From contig JAPPED010000007.1 in the NCBI GenBank assembly GCA_028824295.1, positions 62,001-126,000 on the forward strand: a stretch of 64,000 nucleotides of DNA, in the 5' to 3' direction. The position numbers were made by a program, and so were the translations under genes. The notes under the pieces were generated by a model, which saw only the letters and a list, made by a program, of their open reading frames with translations, did no database searches and had not been told where the DNA came from. Position 1 is the first letter of the stretch. Each line of letters begins with the position of its first letter. Shown in pieces: positions 1 through 8,856 of this stretch. This DNA is from Rhodospirillales bacterium (lineage in GTDB: Bacteria > Pseudomonadota > Alphaproteobacteria > TMED109).

Positions 1-97
1 CCATGACCTCGGCAGCGAAACTGTTCGGAATGGCAAGCCAGCCGTTCACGACGGCGCCGCCTTCCTGCCAAATTCTCTGAACGGCGTTCTCGCGCAT
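1..97 (-). CDS. HpcH/HpaI aldolase family protein, N-terminal fragment
   Basis: The first 32 codons of a minus-strand gene are visible before the window edge. The peptide begins MRENAVQRIWQEGGAVVNGW and continues with LAIPNSFAAEVM, which resembles the start of class II HpcH/HpaI aldolases (2-keto-3-deoxy-rhamnonate or 4-hydroxy-2-oxoheptanedioate aldolase type). Such enzymes cleave 2-keto-3-deoxy acids to pyruvate and an aldehyde in the cytoplasm. It starts 5 bases after the stop of the dehydrogenase gene, so the two are almost certainly co-transcribed. Substrate cannot be judged from this fragment. Confidence 0.7.
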   Translation of the reverse strand, partial: MRENAVQRIWQEGGAVVNGWLAIPNSFAAEVM

Positions 98-102
98 GGT
101 TG

Positions 103-1083
103 CTACTCCAGTACTTCGGGATTGACGATGTGCGCGGGCTTGATCCGGCCGTCGAACGCGTCCAATACGTTCTGGCAGGTGACTTCCGCCATGGCACGCA
201 TGGATTCGTTGGTTACACCGGCCACGTGCGGTGAAAACAGCACGTTTTCAAGATCGAGAAGCGGATGGTCGTCCGGCGGCGGCTCCAGATCGAAGACATC
301 GAGGCCTGCGGCACGAATTCCGCCGCCCCGGAGCGCTTCGACCAGCGCCTCCTCGTCGATGATTCCCCCGCGAGCAGTATTGACGAGGATGGCCGTCGGC
401 TTCATCAGACCGAGCTCGGCGGCGCCGATCAGGCCTTCGGTCTCGGCATTCCGGGGACAATGGACGGTGACAAAATCCGCCGTCGGGAGCGCCTCCGCCA
501 GGCGCGCAACGCGGCGGGCGCCAGCCCGTTCCACGGCAGCGTCCTCGACGTAGGGATCGAAGACGTCGACCGCCATTCCAAGTCCCTTGCCGATCGACGT
601 CGTACGGGTGCCAATTCGACCGAAGCCGATCACCAGCAGCCGTTTTCGGAACAATTCGGTATTGTCCCGCTCGGTCCCGAACCGATCCTGGAAGCGGCGT
701 CCCTGCACCGCCCCGTGGTATTGGAGGGAGCGCTTGGCAAGCGCCATCATCATGAAGACGGCATGCTCCGCGACCGACCTCGAGTTGGCTTCGCCGGCGA
801 TCAACAGCGGGATGCCACGCTCGGTCAGCGCCTCAACGTCCACGGAGTCGTAACCGACGCCAAAGCGCGCCACCGCTTCCAGCTTCGGTGCAGCCTCGAT
901 GAATTTCCGGTCGCAGATGGTCGTGCGCAGGGTCACTGCAGCGACATCTCTCATGCGCTCGAGCAGCGTGTCGAGCTCATCGTTGGAGCACTCCTCGACC
1001 AGGACGTCGTCGCGGGCCTCGAGAAGGGAGCGTCCCGCTGCCGGCATGCCCTGCACCAGCATCACTTTGCGCTGATTCGCCAT
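103..1083 (-). CDS. D-isomer specific 2-hydroxyacid dehydrogenase
   Basis: This 326-residue protein is an NAD(P)-dependent D-2-hydroxyacid dehydrogenase of the phosphoglycerate/hydroxypyruvate dehydrogenase family. The Rossmann motif VIGFGRIGTRT lies near the middle, followed by the catalytic set: Arg in NTARGGIIDEEAL, Glu in DVFDLEPPPDDHPLL and His in SPHVAGVTNES. The start at 1083 (MANQRKVMLVQG) is chosen because upstream in-frame residues are Arg-rich, unlike the family, and would run into the preceding gene. It lies between an RraA-like gene and an HpcH/HpaI aldolase, which suggests oxidation or reduction of a sugar-derived hydroxy acid rather than serine biosynthesis. The exact substrate is unknown. 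Confidence 0.88.
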   Translation of the reverse strand: MANQRKVMLVQGMPAAGRSLLEARDDVLVEECSNDELDTLLERMRDVAAVTLRTTICDRKFIEAAPKLEAVARFGVGYDSVDVEALTERGIPLLIAGEANSRSVAEHAVFMMMALAKRSLQYHGAVQGRRFQDRFGTERDNTELFRKRLLVIGFGRIGTRTTSIGKGLGMAVDVFDPYVEDAAVERAGARRVARLAEALPTADFVTVHCPRNAETEGLIGAAELGLMKPTAILVNTARGGIIDEEALVEALRGGGIRAAGLDVFDLEPPPDDHPLLDLENVLFSPHVAGVTNESMRAMAEVTCQNVLDAFDGRIKPAHIVNPEVLE

Positions 1084-1094
1084 ATGTTCGTCCC

Positions 1095-1778
1095 TCAAAT
1101 CTCTTCGACACCGCGTTCCGCGTAGCGGGCACGGTCCCACAAGGTCGTGATCTCGCCGCGAGCCATCCGCTCCTCGAGCGCGTCTTCCTTTGCCTGCACG
1201 TCCGCCAGCGCAGAGATCACCCGTTCGGCGTGGACGCGAGGCACCACCACCACGCCATCTTCGTCAGCCACCACGATGTCTCCCGGCTGCACGACCACGT
1301 CGCCTACGCTGACGGGGCCGTTCAGCTCCCCCGGTCCGTTGCGGTACCCACCGTTCGGCCTGAGTCCTCGCGAAAACGTCGGGGGGCCCTTGGCGCGGAT
1401 ACCCGCCGCATCACGCACCAAGCCGTCCGTGACGATCCCGATCACCCCATTCTGCTTGGCAACCGCAGCGTAGTGGTCGCCGATGACTGCCCCGCTCTCA
1501 TCGCGCCCGGTGGCCAGTACCAGAACATCGCCCGGCGCCACAACATCAAGCGCTGCTATCGCTGCAAGATTGTCACGCGGCCCGCCCGAGGCGGTGACGG
1601 CAATGCCGGCAAAACGCATGTCCGGGTCGAGCGGCCGAATCCTCACGTCCATGCAGTTCCAGCCCTGTTGAGCATCGGCGAGGAAACTGGTTGGCGCGCC
1701 GGCCACGGCCGCCACCTGCTCAGGCGTTGCCCGTCCGACCGGCGTGTGAATCCGGAGGGCGAGCGGGTCGCCGATCAT
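1095..1778 (-). CDS. RraA-like / 4-hydroxy-4-methyl-2-oxoglutarate aldolase family protein
   Basis: The protein of about 227 residues has the RraA/HMG-aldolase fold signature. GDHYAAVAKQNGVIGIVTDG is followed by VRD, whose Arg and Asp form the divalent-metal/pyruvate site in aldolase members, and VQPGDIVVADEDGVVVVP is typical of the C-terminal half. Family members either cleave 4-hydroxy-2-oxo acids or decarboxylate oxaloacetate, or (true RraA) inhibit RNase E. The operon with a hydroxyacid dehydrogenase and an aldolase favours a catabolic enzyme. The start is uncertain: ATG at 1778 is preferred for family length, but ATG at 1829 is also in frame. It is the first gene of the minus-strand operon. 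Confidence 0.8.
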   Translation of the reverse strand: MIGDPLALRIHTPVGRATPEQVAAVAGAPTSFLADAQQGWNCMDVRIRPLDPDMRFAGIAVTASGGPRDNLAAIAALDVVAPGDVLVLATGRDESGAVIGDHYAAVAKQNGVIGIVTDGLVRDAAGIRAKGPPTFSRGLRPNGGYRNGPGELNGPVSVGDVVVQPGDIVVADEDGVVVVPRVHAERVISALADVQAKEDALEERMARGEITTLWDRARYAERGVEEI

Positions 1779-2025
1779 GAGAACATACTGGGGAACACGG
1801 TCACGGCCCTCTGGTGACCGCGACACCATAGCGCAGCCGGACCCGGCACCCAATTTCGGCTTTTCTTGATCTATGCGCCGCCTGCCGATGTGGCCGGGCC
1901 ATTCACTTACGGGTGTTCATGCCGCGGCCAACCCGACCCGCGAACGCCCGTAGCCACCATCCCTGCCCCACCGGCAGGCGATCGGCGCGAGGTCGGCTTG
2001 GCAATCGGGCAACGGCGGTAGCCTG

Positions 2026-2101
2026 TGGTGCCCCCTACGGGACTCGAACCCGTGTTTCCGCCGTGAAAGGGCGGCGTCCTGGACCACTAGACGAAGGGGA
2101 C
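2026..2101 (-). tRNA. tRNA-Glu (anticodon TTC)
   Basis: On the minus strand a complete cloverleaf can be folded. The acceptor GTCCCCT pairs with AGGGGGC, the D-arm region reads TCGTCTAGTGGTCCAGGAC, and the anticodon stem CCGCC/GGCGG encloses loop CTTTCAC with anticodon TTC. The T-arm reads ACGGG-TTCGAGT-CCCGT. The 3' CCA is encoded in the genome (2026-2028). The sequence closely matches bacterial tRNA-Glu. It stands alone between the RraA operon and pdxA; no obvious terminator follows. Confidence 0.97.
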
Positions 2102-2373
2102 ACGAAACCGGCGATCAAGCGCCGACCCCGGGCGGGTCGCCGCGCGCCAGCCTGATGCCGGCTCAACTCTGCCGGCAGCGACACGTGAGCAACCGGATCA
2201 AATCCTACTCCGGTCCGCGCTGCAAGTCATGGCACTCGGGCGAACCGACGAACGGAAGCCGCAGCGCCGGGGCTGAACCGCCCTGCCGACCATAACTCAA
2301 GCACATCCTGCACGATCATTCCGGAACCGGGTCGTGCCGCCGCGCTCCGCCGTATAGTCGATGCGCAGGGCCG

Positions 2374-3387
2374 ATGCCCGCACGTACGATCTGGGCCTGC
2401 TTCATGCCTGACGCAACCCGACCTCCCCATTTGCCGCGGTTTGGCGTAACGCTGGGCGATCCCGGAGGAATCGGGCCCGAAATCGTCGTCAAGGCCCTGG
2501 CGGCTCTCCCGGCGGACATGCGGCGCCGGATCGTCATCATCGGCGACATCGCCGCCCTTCGGCGCGCGGAGCAGGCGTTTGGGCGCGGCTCGCATCCTGC
2601 CGCGACGTGCATTCTCGAGGACACCGGCGCCACCGACGGGCCCGCCCCGGTCGGCACAGCCTCGGCCGCCGGCGGAGCCGCGAGCCATGCCGCAGTGGTG
2701 CGGGCCGTCGAACTGGCCCGCGCCGGCTCGATCAATGTCATCGTGACCGCCCCCATTTCCAAGGAAGCGCTCCACCTCGCCGGCCATCCGTACGACGGGC
2801 ACACCGGCCTGCTCGCCCATCTGTGCGGTGTCGATGATCCCTTCATGCTGCTGGCAGCGCCGGACTTTGCCGTGATCCACGTCTCGGCGCACGTGCCGCT
2901 CCAGGTGGCGATTGATCGGGTGCGCACAGCGCGAATCCTCGACGCGATCCAGACCGGTGCGCGTCACTTCCGGCGGATGGGTGTCCGTGCTCCGCGGATC
3001 CGGGTTGCCGGCCTCAACCCCCATGCCGGCGAGGGCGGCATCCTGGGATCGGAGGACGAAGCCGAAATCGCGCCCGCCGTGGCGCAGGCTCGGGCCACGG
3101 GCCTTGACGTCACCGGACCACACCCGCCGGACACGGTGTTCCGGTTGGCGGCAGCAGGCGAAGCCGATCTGGTGGTGGCCCAGTACCATGACCAGGGGCA
3201 CATCCCGGTCAAGCTGAACGCGTTCGACGCGGCAGTGAATGTGACGCTGGGGCTTCCGATTCTCCGTGTCTCGGTCGACCACGGGACCGCCTTCGACATT
3301 GCCTGGCAGGGTGTCGCGCGACCCGACAATCTGCACGCGGCGCTTGCCTATGCCGACCGACTGGCCGGGACGCCGGGATCTGATTGA
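2374..3387 (+). CDS. pdxA: 4-hydroxythreonine-4-phosphate dehydrogenase family (PdxA)
   Basis: This 337-residue protein is PdxA or a PdxA2-type paralogue. It shows VTLGDPGGIGPEIVVKAL at the N-terminus, metal-binding His in YDGHTGLLAHLCG, and QYHDQGHIPVKLNAF near the C-terminus with LRVSVDHGTAFDIAW. PdxA oxidises 4-phosphohydroxy-L-threonine in pyridoxal phosphate synthesis. Paralogues (DenD/DhnD-like, PdxA2) act on phosphorylated or free sugar acids. Its neighbours are catabolic dehydrogenases rather than pdxJ or ksgA, so a catabolic PdxA2 role is possible. Starts at 2374 or 2404 are both in frame; neither has a strong Shine-Dalgarno site. Confidence 0.88.
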   Translation: MPARTIWACFMPDATRPPHLPRFGVTLGDPGGIGPEIVVKALAALPADMRRRIVIIGDIAALRRAEQAFGRGSHPAATCILEDTGATDGPAPVGTASAAGGAASHAAVVRAVELARAGSINVIVTAPISKEALHLAGHPYDGHTGLLAHLCGVDDPFMLLAAPDFAVIHVSAHVPLQVAIDRVRTARILDAIQTGARHFRRMGVRAPRIRVAGLNPHAGEGGILGSEDEAEIAPAVAQARATGLDVTGPHPPDTVFRLAAAGEADLVVAQYHDQGHIPVKLNAFDAAVNVTLGLPILRVSVDHGTAFDIAWQGVARPDNLHAALAYADRLAGTPGSD

Positions 3388-3477
3388 AGCCGCCGCAGGC
3401 AGGCCGCGGTCCGGACCTCCCGGTCGCGTTGATCGTGCCCCCGGGGGACGCCTGCAGCGAAGAGCGGGCGACAGCGA

Positions 3478-4248
3478 TCAGTGCGCGGTCCAGCCGCCAT
3501 CCACCCTTAGGCTTGTCCCGTTTACGATGCTCGATGCCGGAGAGGCCAGATAGAGGACGGCCGCCGCCACATCGTCGACGCTACCGTACCGGTTCATCTT
3601 GATCATGTTGCGGACGAACTCGGCGAAGGCGGGATCCTCCAAGTAGGGACGCGTCATTGGCGTCTCGATGAACGTCGGCGCCACCGCGTTGACCCGAATC
3701 CCCTGCGGTCCGAGCTCGACGCCCATGGCCTTGGTGAGGCCCTCGATTGCATGCTTCGTCATGCAGTACACGGACCGATCGGCGGCACCCACGTGACCCA
3801 TCTGCGAACTCATGTGGATGATCGACCCGGATTTTCTGCGAAGCATCACGCGGGCGGCACTTCGGGCCACCCGGAAAGCAGAACGCACGTTGAGATCCAG
3901 CAAGCGGTCAAGGGCCGCGTCGGTGACCTCCGGAAACGGCTGCGGCTGATTCGTGCCGGCGTTATTCACCAGCACGTCGAGGCGGTCCATCCCTTCGATG
4001 CGGCCTAGTAGGCCTTCGTCGGTCACGTCCTCGACCCAGGTCTCGACCGGCGCCGTCGCCTCGCTGGCCAGACGTTGCAGATCCGCCTCGGTCCGGGCCA
4101 CCGCGACGACCGCCGCGCCCGCCTCGGCCAATGCCAGCGCACACGCCCGGCCCAGGCCGCGCCCGGCGCCGGTCACCAGCGCAACCTGACCATCAAGTCC
4201 CTGCGCCCAGACCGGCAGTCCCTGCGGTTTTCCGTCAGTATCGATCAT
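3478..4248 (-). CDS. Short-chain dehydrogenase/reductase (SDR)
   Basis: This classical SDR has about 256 residues. The cofactor motif TGAGRGLG is near residue 28, NNAG follows in the middle, catalytic Tyr/Lys lie in YCMTKH, and the C-terminus ends [11 protein letters not shown], a common SDR ending. The start at 4248 is supported by a GGGAGAGAAGG stretch just upstream. The gene is convergent with pdxA and divergent from the HisD-like gene (72 bases between start codons), a layout suggesting shared control. SDR-family DHPS-2-dehydrogenase (HpsO) accompanies HpsN in sulfopropanediol oxidation, so that pairing is a possible but unproven role. Confidence 0.85.
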   Translation of the reverse strand: MIDTDGKPQGLPVWAQGLDGQVALVTGAGRGLGRACALALAEAGAAVVAVARTEADLQRLASEATAPVETWVEDVTDEGLLGRIEGMDRLDVLVNNAGTNQPQPFPEVTDAALDRLLDLNVRSAFRVARSAARVMLRRKSGSIIHMSSQMGHVGAADRSVYCMTKHAIEGLTKAMGVELGPQGIRVNAVAPTFIETPMTRPYLEDPAFAEFVRNMIKMNRYGSVDDVAAAVLYLASPASSIVNGTSLRVDGGWTAH

Positions 4249-4319
4249 CCTTCTCTCCCGATTCCGGCGCACGATGGCGTGCTACGATCGCCGGCCGATT
4301 CAATCCCTGGACATGCATC

Positions 4320-5633
4320 ATGGCCCGTCACCTCAAGACCGGGATCAGCGACGACGCCAAGGCGGATGCCGACGCCAAGGTACGGCAGACGGTCGAGGAC
4401 ATTCTGGCCCAGATCGAGACGCGCGGGGACGCCGCCGTCCGCGAATACTCGGAGCGTTTTGACCGGTGGTCACCGGAAACGTTCCGCCTCGATCGGGCGG
4501 CCATCGACGCCTGCTACGCCCGCGTGAGCGCCCGCGAGCGCGCCGACATCGAATTCGCACAGGCCCAGATCCGCAACTTTGCCTCGATCCAGCGGGATGC
4601 GCTGCAAGACGTGGAGCACGAGACCATGCCGGGCGTCGTACTCGGCCACAAGAACATCCCGGTCAACAGCGTGGGATCCTATGTTCCCGGTGGCAAGTAT
4701 CCGATGGTCGCTTCGGCACACATGAGCGTGGTGACGGCCAAGGTCGCGGGCGTAAAGAGGATCGTCACGTGCGCGCCGCCCTACGAGGGCGAGCCAAATC
4801 CGGCGATCGTCGTTGCCCAAGACCTCGGCGGAGCCGACGAGATCTATTGCCTCGGCGGCGTGCAGGCGGTCGGCGCCATGGCGCTTGGTACCGAATCCAT
4901 CGCGCCGGTCGACATGCTCGTCGGGCCGGGCAACATGTTCGTCGCCGAGGCCAAGCGGCAGCTGTTCGGGCGCGTCGGCATCGACCTCTTCGCCGGCCCC
5001 ACCGAAACGCTGGTCATCGCCGACGACTCCGTCGACGGCGAACTGTGTGCGGCCGACCTGCTCGGGCAGGCCGAACACGGACCGACTTCCCCGGCCATCC
5101 TGCTGACGAATTCGGAGGCCCTGGCCCGCGACACGCTGACGGAGGTCGAACGGCAGCTCGAAACCCTGGCCACGGCTGAAACCGCCGGGCAGGCCTGGCG
5201 CGACTACGGCCAGGTGATCGTCTGCGACGGCTACGACGAGATGATCACGGTGGCCGACGCCATCGCGGCCGAGCATGTCCAGGTGATGACCCGGGACCCG
5301 CAGTACTTTCTCGACCGACTGACGAATTACGGGGCGCTGTTTCTCGGCCCCGAGACCAACGTGTCCTACGGAGACAAGGTGATCGGCACCAACCACACGC
5401 TCCCGACCCGGGGGGCGGCCAGGTACACCGGCGGTCTGTGGGTCGGCAAGTTCATCAAGACATGCACCTACCAACGGATTTCCGAGGAAGCCTCGGTTGC
5501 GGTCGGCCAATACTGCTCCCGGCTCTGCGCCCTCGAACACTTTGCCGGCCACAAGGAGCAGGCGGATATCCGCCTGCGTCGGTACGGAGGGATGAACGTC
5601 CGGGGGCTGGAGGCGCTGCCAGGCGCCGACTAA
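4320..5633 (+). CDS. HisD-family dehydrogenase, HpsN (sulfopropanediol 3-dehydrogenase)-like
   Basis: The protein (437 residues) belongs to the histidinol dehydrogenase family, NAD-dependent enzymes that oxidise a primary alcohol to a carboxylate in two steps. Conserved family residues are present: Gln/His in LLGQAEHG, Glu/His in AAEHVQVMT, Asp in [15 protein letters not shown] and a C-terminal His in [14 protein letters not shown]. Several stretches ([43 protein letters not shown]) match what I remember of HpsN from Ruegeria rather than biosynthetic HisD, and no his genes are nearby. Start ATG at 4320 fits the family N-terminus. The neighbouring SDR genes fit DHPS or polyol oxidation, but substrate is inference. 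Confidence 0.78.
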   Translation: MARHLKTGISDDAKADADAKVRQTVEDILAQIETRGDAAVREYSERFDRWSPETFRLDRAAIDACYARVSARERADIEFAQAQIRNFASIQRDALQDVEHETMPGVVLGHKNIPVNSVGSYVPGGKYPMVASAHMSVVTAKVAGVKRIVTCAPPYEGEPNPAIVVAQDLGGADEIYCLGGVQAVGAMALGTESIAPVDMLVGPGNMFVAEAKRQLFGRVGIDLFAGPTETLVIADDSVDGELCAADLLGQAEHGPTSPAILLTNSEALARDTLTEVERQLETLATAETAGQAWRDYGQVIVCDGYDEMITVADAIAAEHVQVMTRDPQYFLDRLTNYGALFLGPETNVSYGDKVIGTNHTLPTRGAARYTGGLWVGKFIKTCTYQRISEEASVAVGQYCSRLCALEHFAGHKEQADIRLRRYGGMNVRGLEALPGAD

Positions 5634-5891
5634 CTCGCCGCAATTGCATCCGCACCGCTGCCGTGGAGCCCCCCGGTCGATCCGGGCAGCCGTGCGGCGT
5701 CACGGGCCGGCGGTTTCCGGGTGCGCGGCCCGCCCGGGCATGCGAAACTCCGCTAGGCCGTCGGCCCTGGCGCCGAACTGCGGTCGCTTGCGGGGACCGG
5801 ACCCAGTACTCCACCGGACGAGGCCGCACCGCTGCCTTCCCAGCCGCTGACAGGGGGCTGCAGGCACCCTGATCAAGACAAGGAGTTGTCC

Positions 5892-6632
5892 ATGAACCAG
5901 ATTGATCTGAAGGGCCGCGTCGCCGTCGTGACAGGCGCCGCGAGTGGCATCGGCCGCGCGACGGCGAAGCGTCTCGGCGCCGACGGGGCCGCTCTCGAAC
6001 TTTGGGACGCCGCCGCCGACGGCCTGGCGGAGACCGCCGACAGCACCGGGGGGACGGCAACGGTCCTCAGTGTCGCCGACGATGACGCCGTGGCCGCCGC
6101 CGCCGCAGCGGCGGCGGAACGGCACGGGCGCGTCGACATCCTCGTCAACTGCGCGGGTATCGCCGGCGACATCGCTCCGGTCGCGGAAGCGGACCCGGCC
6201 GAATGGCGACGCGTGATCGAAGTCAACCTGACCGGAACGTTCCTCTGCTGCCGAGCGGTCGTGCCGCACATGGTGCGCTCGGGCTACGGCCGGATCGTCA
6301 ACATCGCGTCCGTCGCGGGCAAGGAAGGCAACCCGAATGCCGCCCACTACAGCGCTTCGAAGGCAGGCGTGATCACGTTTACGCGCGCGCTCGGCAAGGA
6401 AGTGGCAGGCAGCGGCGTACTCGTGAACTGCATCACGCCGGCGGTGATTGACACGGCCATACTGGGGCAGGTCACCGAAGCGCAGGTGAAGTACATGGTC
6501 GAGCGCATCCCGCTCGGTCGCATGGGACGCCCCGAAGAAGTCGCCGCCCTCATCGCGTGGCTGTCGTCGGAGGAGTGCTCGTTCTCGACCGCTGCGGCCT
6601 TCGATCTCTCGGGCGGTCGTACCACGTACTGA
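5892..6632 (+). CDS. SDR family oxidoreductase (FabG-like)
   Basis: This is a 246-residue classical SDR. It has TGAASGIG in the first 25 residues, NCAGIAG, the catalytic Ser in VNIASVAG and YSASKAG with Tyr/Lys, ending in FDLSGGRTTY. An AAGGAG ribosome-binding site at 5880-5885 fixes the start at 5892 rather than the ATG-like codon at 5886. It is followed 49 bases later by an enolase-superfamily gene, so the two probably form one operon that oxidises then dehydrates a hydroxylated acid or sugar derivative. FabG-like sequence alone does not define the substrate. Confidence 0.86.
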   Translation: MNQIDLKGRVAVVTGAASGIGRATAKRLGADGAALELWDAAADGLAETADSTGGTATVLSVADDDAVAAAAAAAAERHGRVDILVNCAGIAGDIAPVAEADPAEWRRVIEVNLTGTFLCCRAVVPHMVRSGYGRIVNIASVAGKEGNPNAAHYSASKAGVITFTRALGKEVAGSGVLVNCITPAVIDTAILGQVTEAQVKYMVERIPLGRMGRPEEVAALIAWLSSEECSFSTAAAFDLSGGRTTY

Positions 6633-6681
6633 GCCAGACTGTCCACCAGCCCGGCACCCTCGCCCAGATCCAGGAGCAAGC

Positions 6682-7767
6682 ATGCACCCGCTCACCATTC
6701 GTTCGGTCTCCACGCGCGCCGTTGAGGTCCCGTTCCGCCGTCCGCTGGCCACGCGCATCGGCACGTTCACGAAGGTTCCGTATCTGCTGATCGACATGCT
6801 GACCGAGGAAGGCGTCACCGGCCACAGCTACCTGTTCGGCTACCGGCCCAACGGAGCGCGTCTGCAGGCGACCGTGCTCGAAGAGATCGAGGCCATGGTC
6901 AAGGGACGGCCGTGCACGCCGGCGACGCTCTACGACGAGCTGACGGAGGGGCTCAACCTGTACGGGCCCCAGGGAATTGCGCTCCAGGCGATCTCGGGCT
7001 TCGACATGGCTGCCTGGGATGCCTGCGCCCGCGCCGCGAGCCTGCCGCTGGCTGCCCTCCTCGGAGGGACACCCGGCCCGGTGCGCGCCTACAACTCCAA
7101 CGGCTTGGGCCTGATGGAACCCGACGCGGTGGCCGCCCAGGCCGTGGAACTGCTCGAAGGCGGCTTCCGGGCAATGAAGATCCGCTTCGGGCGCGATCAC
7201 GTGGACGGTGATCTGGCGGCGTTCGACGCGGTGCGCGCGGCCGTTCCCGAAGACTGTCTGCTCATGTCCGACTTCAACCAGGGCCTGTCGCGGCGGGAGG
7301 CGCTGCGGCGGTTGCCGATGCTCGACGACCTCGGTCTGGTCTGGTTCGAGGAGCCGATCGCCTACGACGATTACGATGGCTGCCGGGAGCTCCGCGAGAC
7401 CGTCGCCACGCCGATTCAGCTCGGCGAGAACTTCTACGGCCCGGCGGACCTTCAGGCAGCGGTTGCCGCCGACGCGGCGGACTTCGTGATGCCGGACGCC
7501 CAGCGCATCGGCGGCGTGACGGGATGGCTGCGCGCGGCCGCTATCGCCCACGGCGCACAGCTTCCCGTGTCGACCCACCTGTTCCCGGAGGTGTCATCCC
7601 ACCTCATGCGCGTGACGCCGGGCGCCCACTGGCTCGAGTACGTCGATTGGGCGACGCCGTTTCTCGCGGAACCGCTGCAGGTGCAGGATGGCTACGCCCA
7701 GATGACGACCAGCCCAGGGACTGGCATCGAATGGGACGAGGACGCGGTCCGCAGGCTCGCCGCCTGA
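6682..7767 (+). CDS. Mandelate racemase / muconate lactonizing enzyme family protein (enolase superfamily)
   Basis: This 361-residue protein has the enolase-superfamily capping domain (about 1-125) and a beta-barrel domain. Metal ligands are visible in order: Asp in MSDFNQ, Glu in WFEEPIAYDD and Glu in LGENFYG. Asp in PDAQRIGGVTGW and His in VSTHLFPEVS form the Asp/His dyad of the mandelate racemase subgroup. The second catalytic-strand motif reads MKIRFG, so it is K-x-R rather than K-x-K, which narrows the possible chemistry. Family reactions are racemisation or dehydration of alpha-hydroxy acids. It lies directly after an SDR gene. Substrate is not predictable from sequence alone. Confidence 0.87.
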   Translation: MHPLTIRSVSTRAVEVPFRRPLATRIGTFTKVPYLLIDMLTEEGVTGHSYLFGYRPNGARLQATVLEEIEAMVKGRPCTPATLYDELTEGLNLYGPQGIALQAISGFDMAAWDACARAASLPLAALLGGTPGPVRAYNSNGLGLMEPDAVAAQAVELLEGGFRAMKIRFGRDHVDGDLAAFDAVRAAVPEDCLLMSDFNQGLSRREALRRLPMLDDLGLVWFEEPIAYDDYDGCRELRETVATPIQLGENFYGPADLQAAVAADAADFVMPDAQRIGGVTGWLRAAAIAHGAQLPVSTHLFPEVSSHLMRVTPGAHWLEYVDWATPFLAEPLQVQDGYAQMTTSPGTGIEWDEDAVRRLAA

Positions 7768-7809
7768 CGCGGTGCCCGGGCAGCGCCGGGCGACCGGGCG
7801 GAGGCTGAC

Positions 7810-8856
7810 ATGTTGGCTCCCGACCGGACCGTGCTGGGGATCGAAAGCAGCTGCGACGAGACCGCCGCCGCCATCGTCGATTCCCGGCGCCGGATTCGCG
7901 CGAACGTCATCCTGTCGCAGCACGCCCAGCACTCCCCCTTCCGGGGGGTCGTGCCCGAACTCGCCGCGCGGAGCCACGCCGACCGCCTCGACCTGACGAT
8001 CCAGGAGGCGCTCCGCGAGGCGGAATGCTCCTGGGAAGCCCTCGACGCTGTCGCCGCGACCGCGGGTCCCGGCCTCCTCGGCGGCGTGCTCGTGGGCACC
8101 GTAACCGCGAAATGCATCGCCCTCGTCCACGGCCTCCCGTACATCGCCGTGAACCATCTCGAGGCGCACGCTCTCACGCCGAGGCTCACCGACAGCGTGG
8201 AGTTTCCCTATCTGGCCCTGCTCGTGTCCGGGGGGCACAGCCAGTTCGTCGCCGTGGCCGGCGTCGGCCGTCACCGGCTGCTCGGCACAACCCTTGACGA
8301 TGCTGCCGGAGAGGCATTCGACAAGGCGGCCCGGCTCCTGGGCCTCGGCTTCCCCGGCGGGCCGGCCATCGAACGCGCGGCCCGCGACGGAGACCCCGAC
8401 CGGTTTCCCCTGCCCCGGCCCCTGGCCGGCCGGGCCAACGCGGACCTGTCCTTCAGCGGCCTGAAGACCGCATTGGTACACGTGATGGGACGGCAGGGTT
8501 CGGACCCCCTCGATACCCGGACCCGCGCCGATCTTGCCGCGTCCTTCCAGAAGGCGGTGGCGGAAACCCTGGCGGACCGACTGGAGCAGGCCGTCCGCGC
8601 CTTCCGGAGGCTGCATCCGACCGGAACCGTCGTCGTGCTGGCCGGCGGCGTGGCGGCAAACCAGTCGTTGCGCGCGCGGCTGGACGTGGTTGCCTCGAAT
8701 CACGCGATGCGCCTCGTCGCGCCGCCGCCGCGGCTGTGCACGGACAATGCGGCGATGGTGGCCTGGGCCGGACTTGAACGGCTGGCGGAAGGCTCGGTGT
8801 CACCGCTGGAAGAACCGGCCCGAGCCCGCTGGCCGCTCGCCGGCGGCCATCCATGA
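7810..8856 (+). CDS. tsaD: tRNA N6-adenosine threonylcarbamoyltransferase TsaD
   Basis: TsaD (348 residues) transfers threonylcarbamoyl to A37 of ANN-decoding tRNAs, working with TsaB, TsaC and TsaE. The N-terminal ATP-binding motif GIESSCDETAAAIVD, the metal-binding HxxxH in NHLEAHA, the LLVSGGHSQF motif and GGVAANQSLR are all present, and length is normal. The ATG at 7810 follows a short GGAGG-containing leader. The stop overlaps the start of gpsA by four bases (ATGA), showing translational coupling; tsaD-gpsA adjacency is common in Alphaproteobacteria. Confidence 0.97.
   Translation: MLAPDRTVLGIESSCDETAAAIVDSRRRIRANVILSQHAQHSPFRGVVPELAARSHADRLDLTIQEALREAECSWEALDAVAATAGPGLLGGVLVGTVTAKCIALVHGLPYIAVNHLEAHALTPRLTDSVEFPYLALLVSGGHSQFVAVAGVGRHRLLGTTLDDAAGEAFDKAARLLGLGFPGGPAIERAARDGDPDRFPLPRPLAGRANADLSFSGLKTALVHVMGRQGSDPLDTRTRADLAASFQKAVAETLADRLEQAVRAFRRLHPTGTVVVLAGGVAANQSLRARLDVVASNHAMRLVAPPPRLCTDNAAMVAWAGLERLAEGSVSPLEEPARARWPLAGGHP

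Noticed and set aside
265-1125. Plus-strand open frame opposite the 2-hydroxyacid dehydrogenase
   Set aside because: The minus-strand protein has all catalytic residues of its family, while the plus-strand frame has none.
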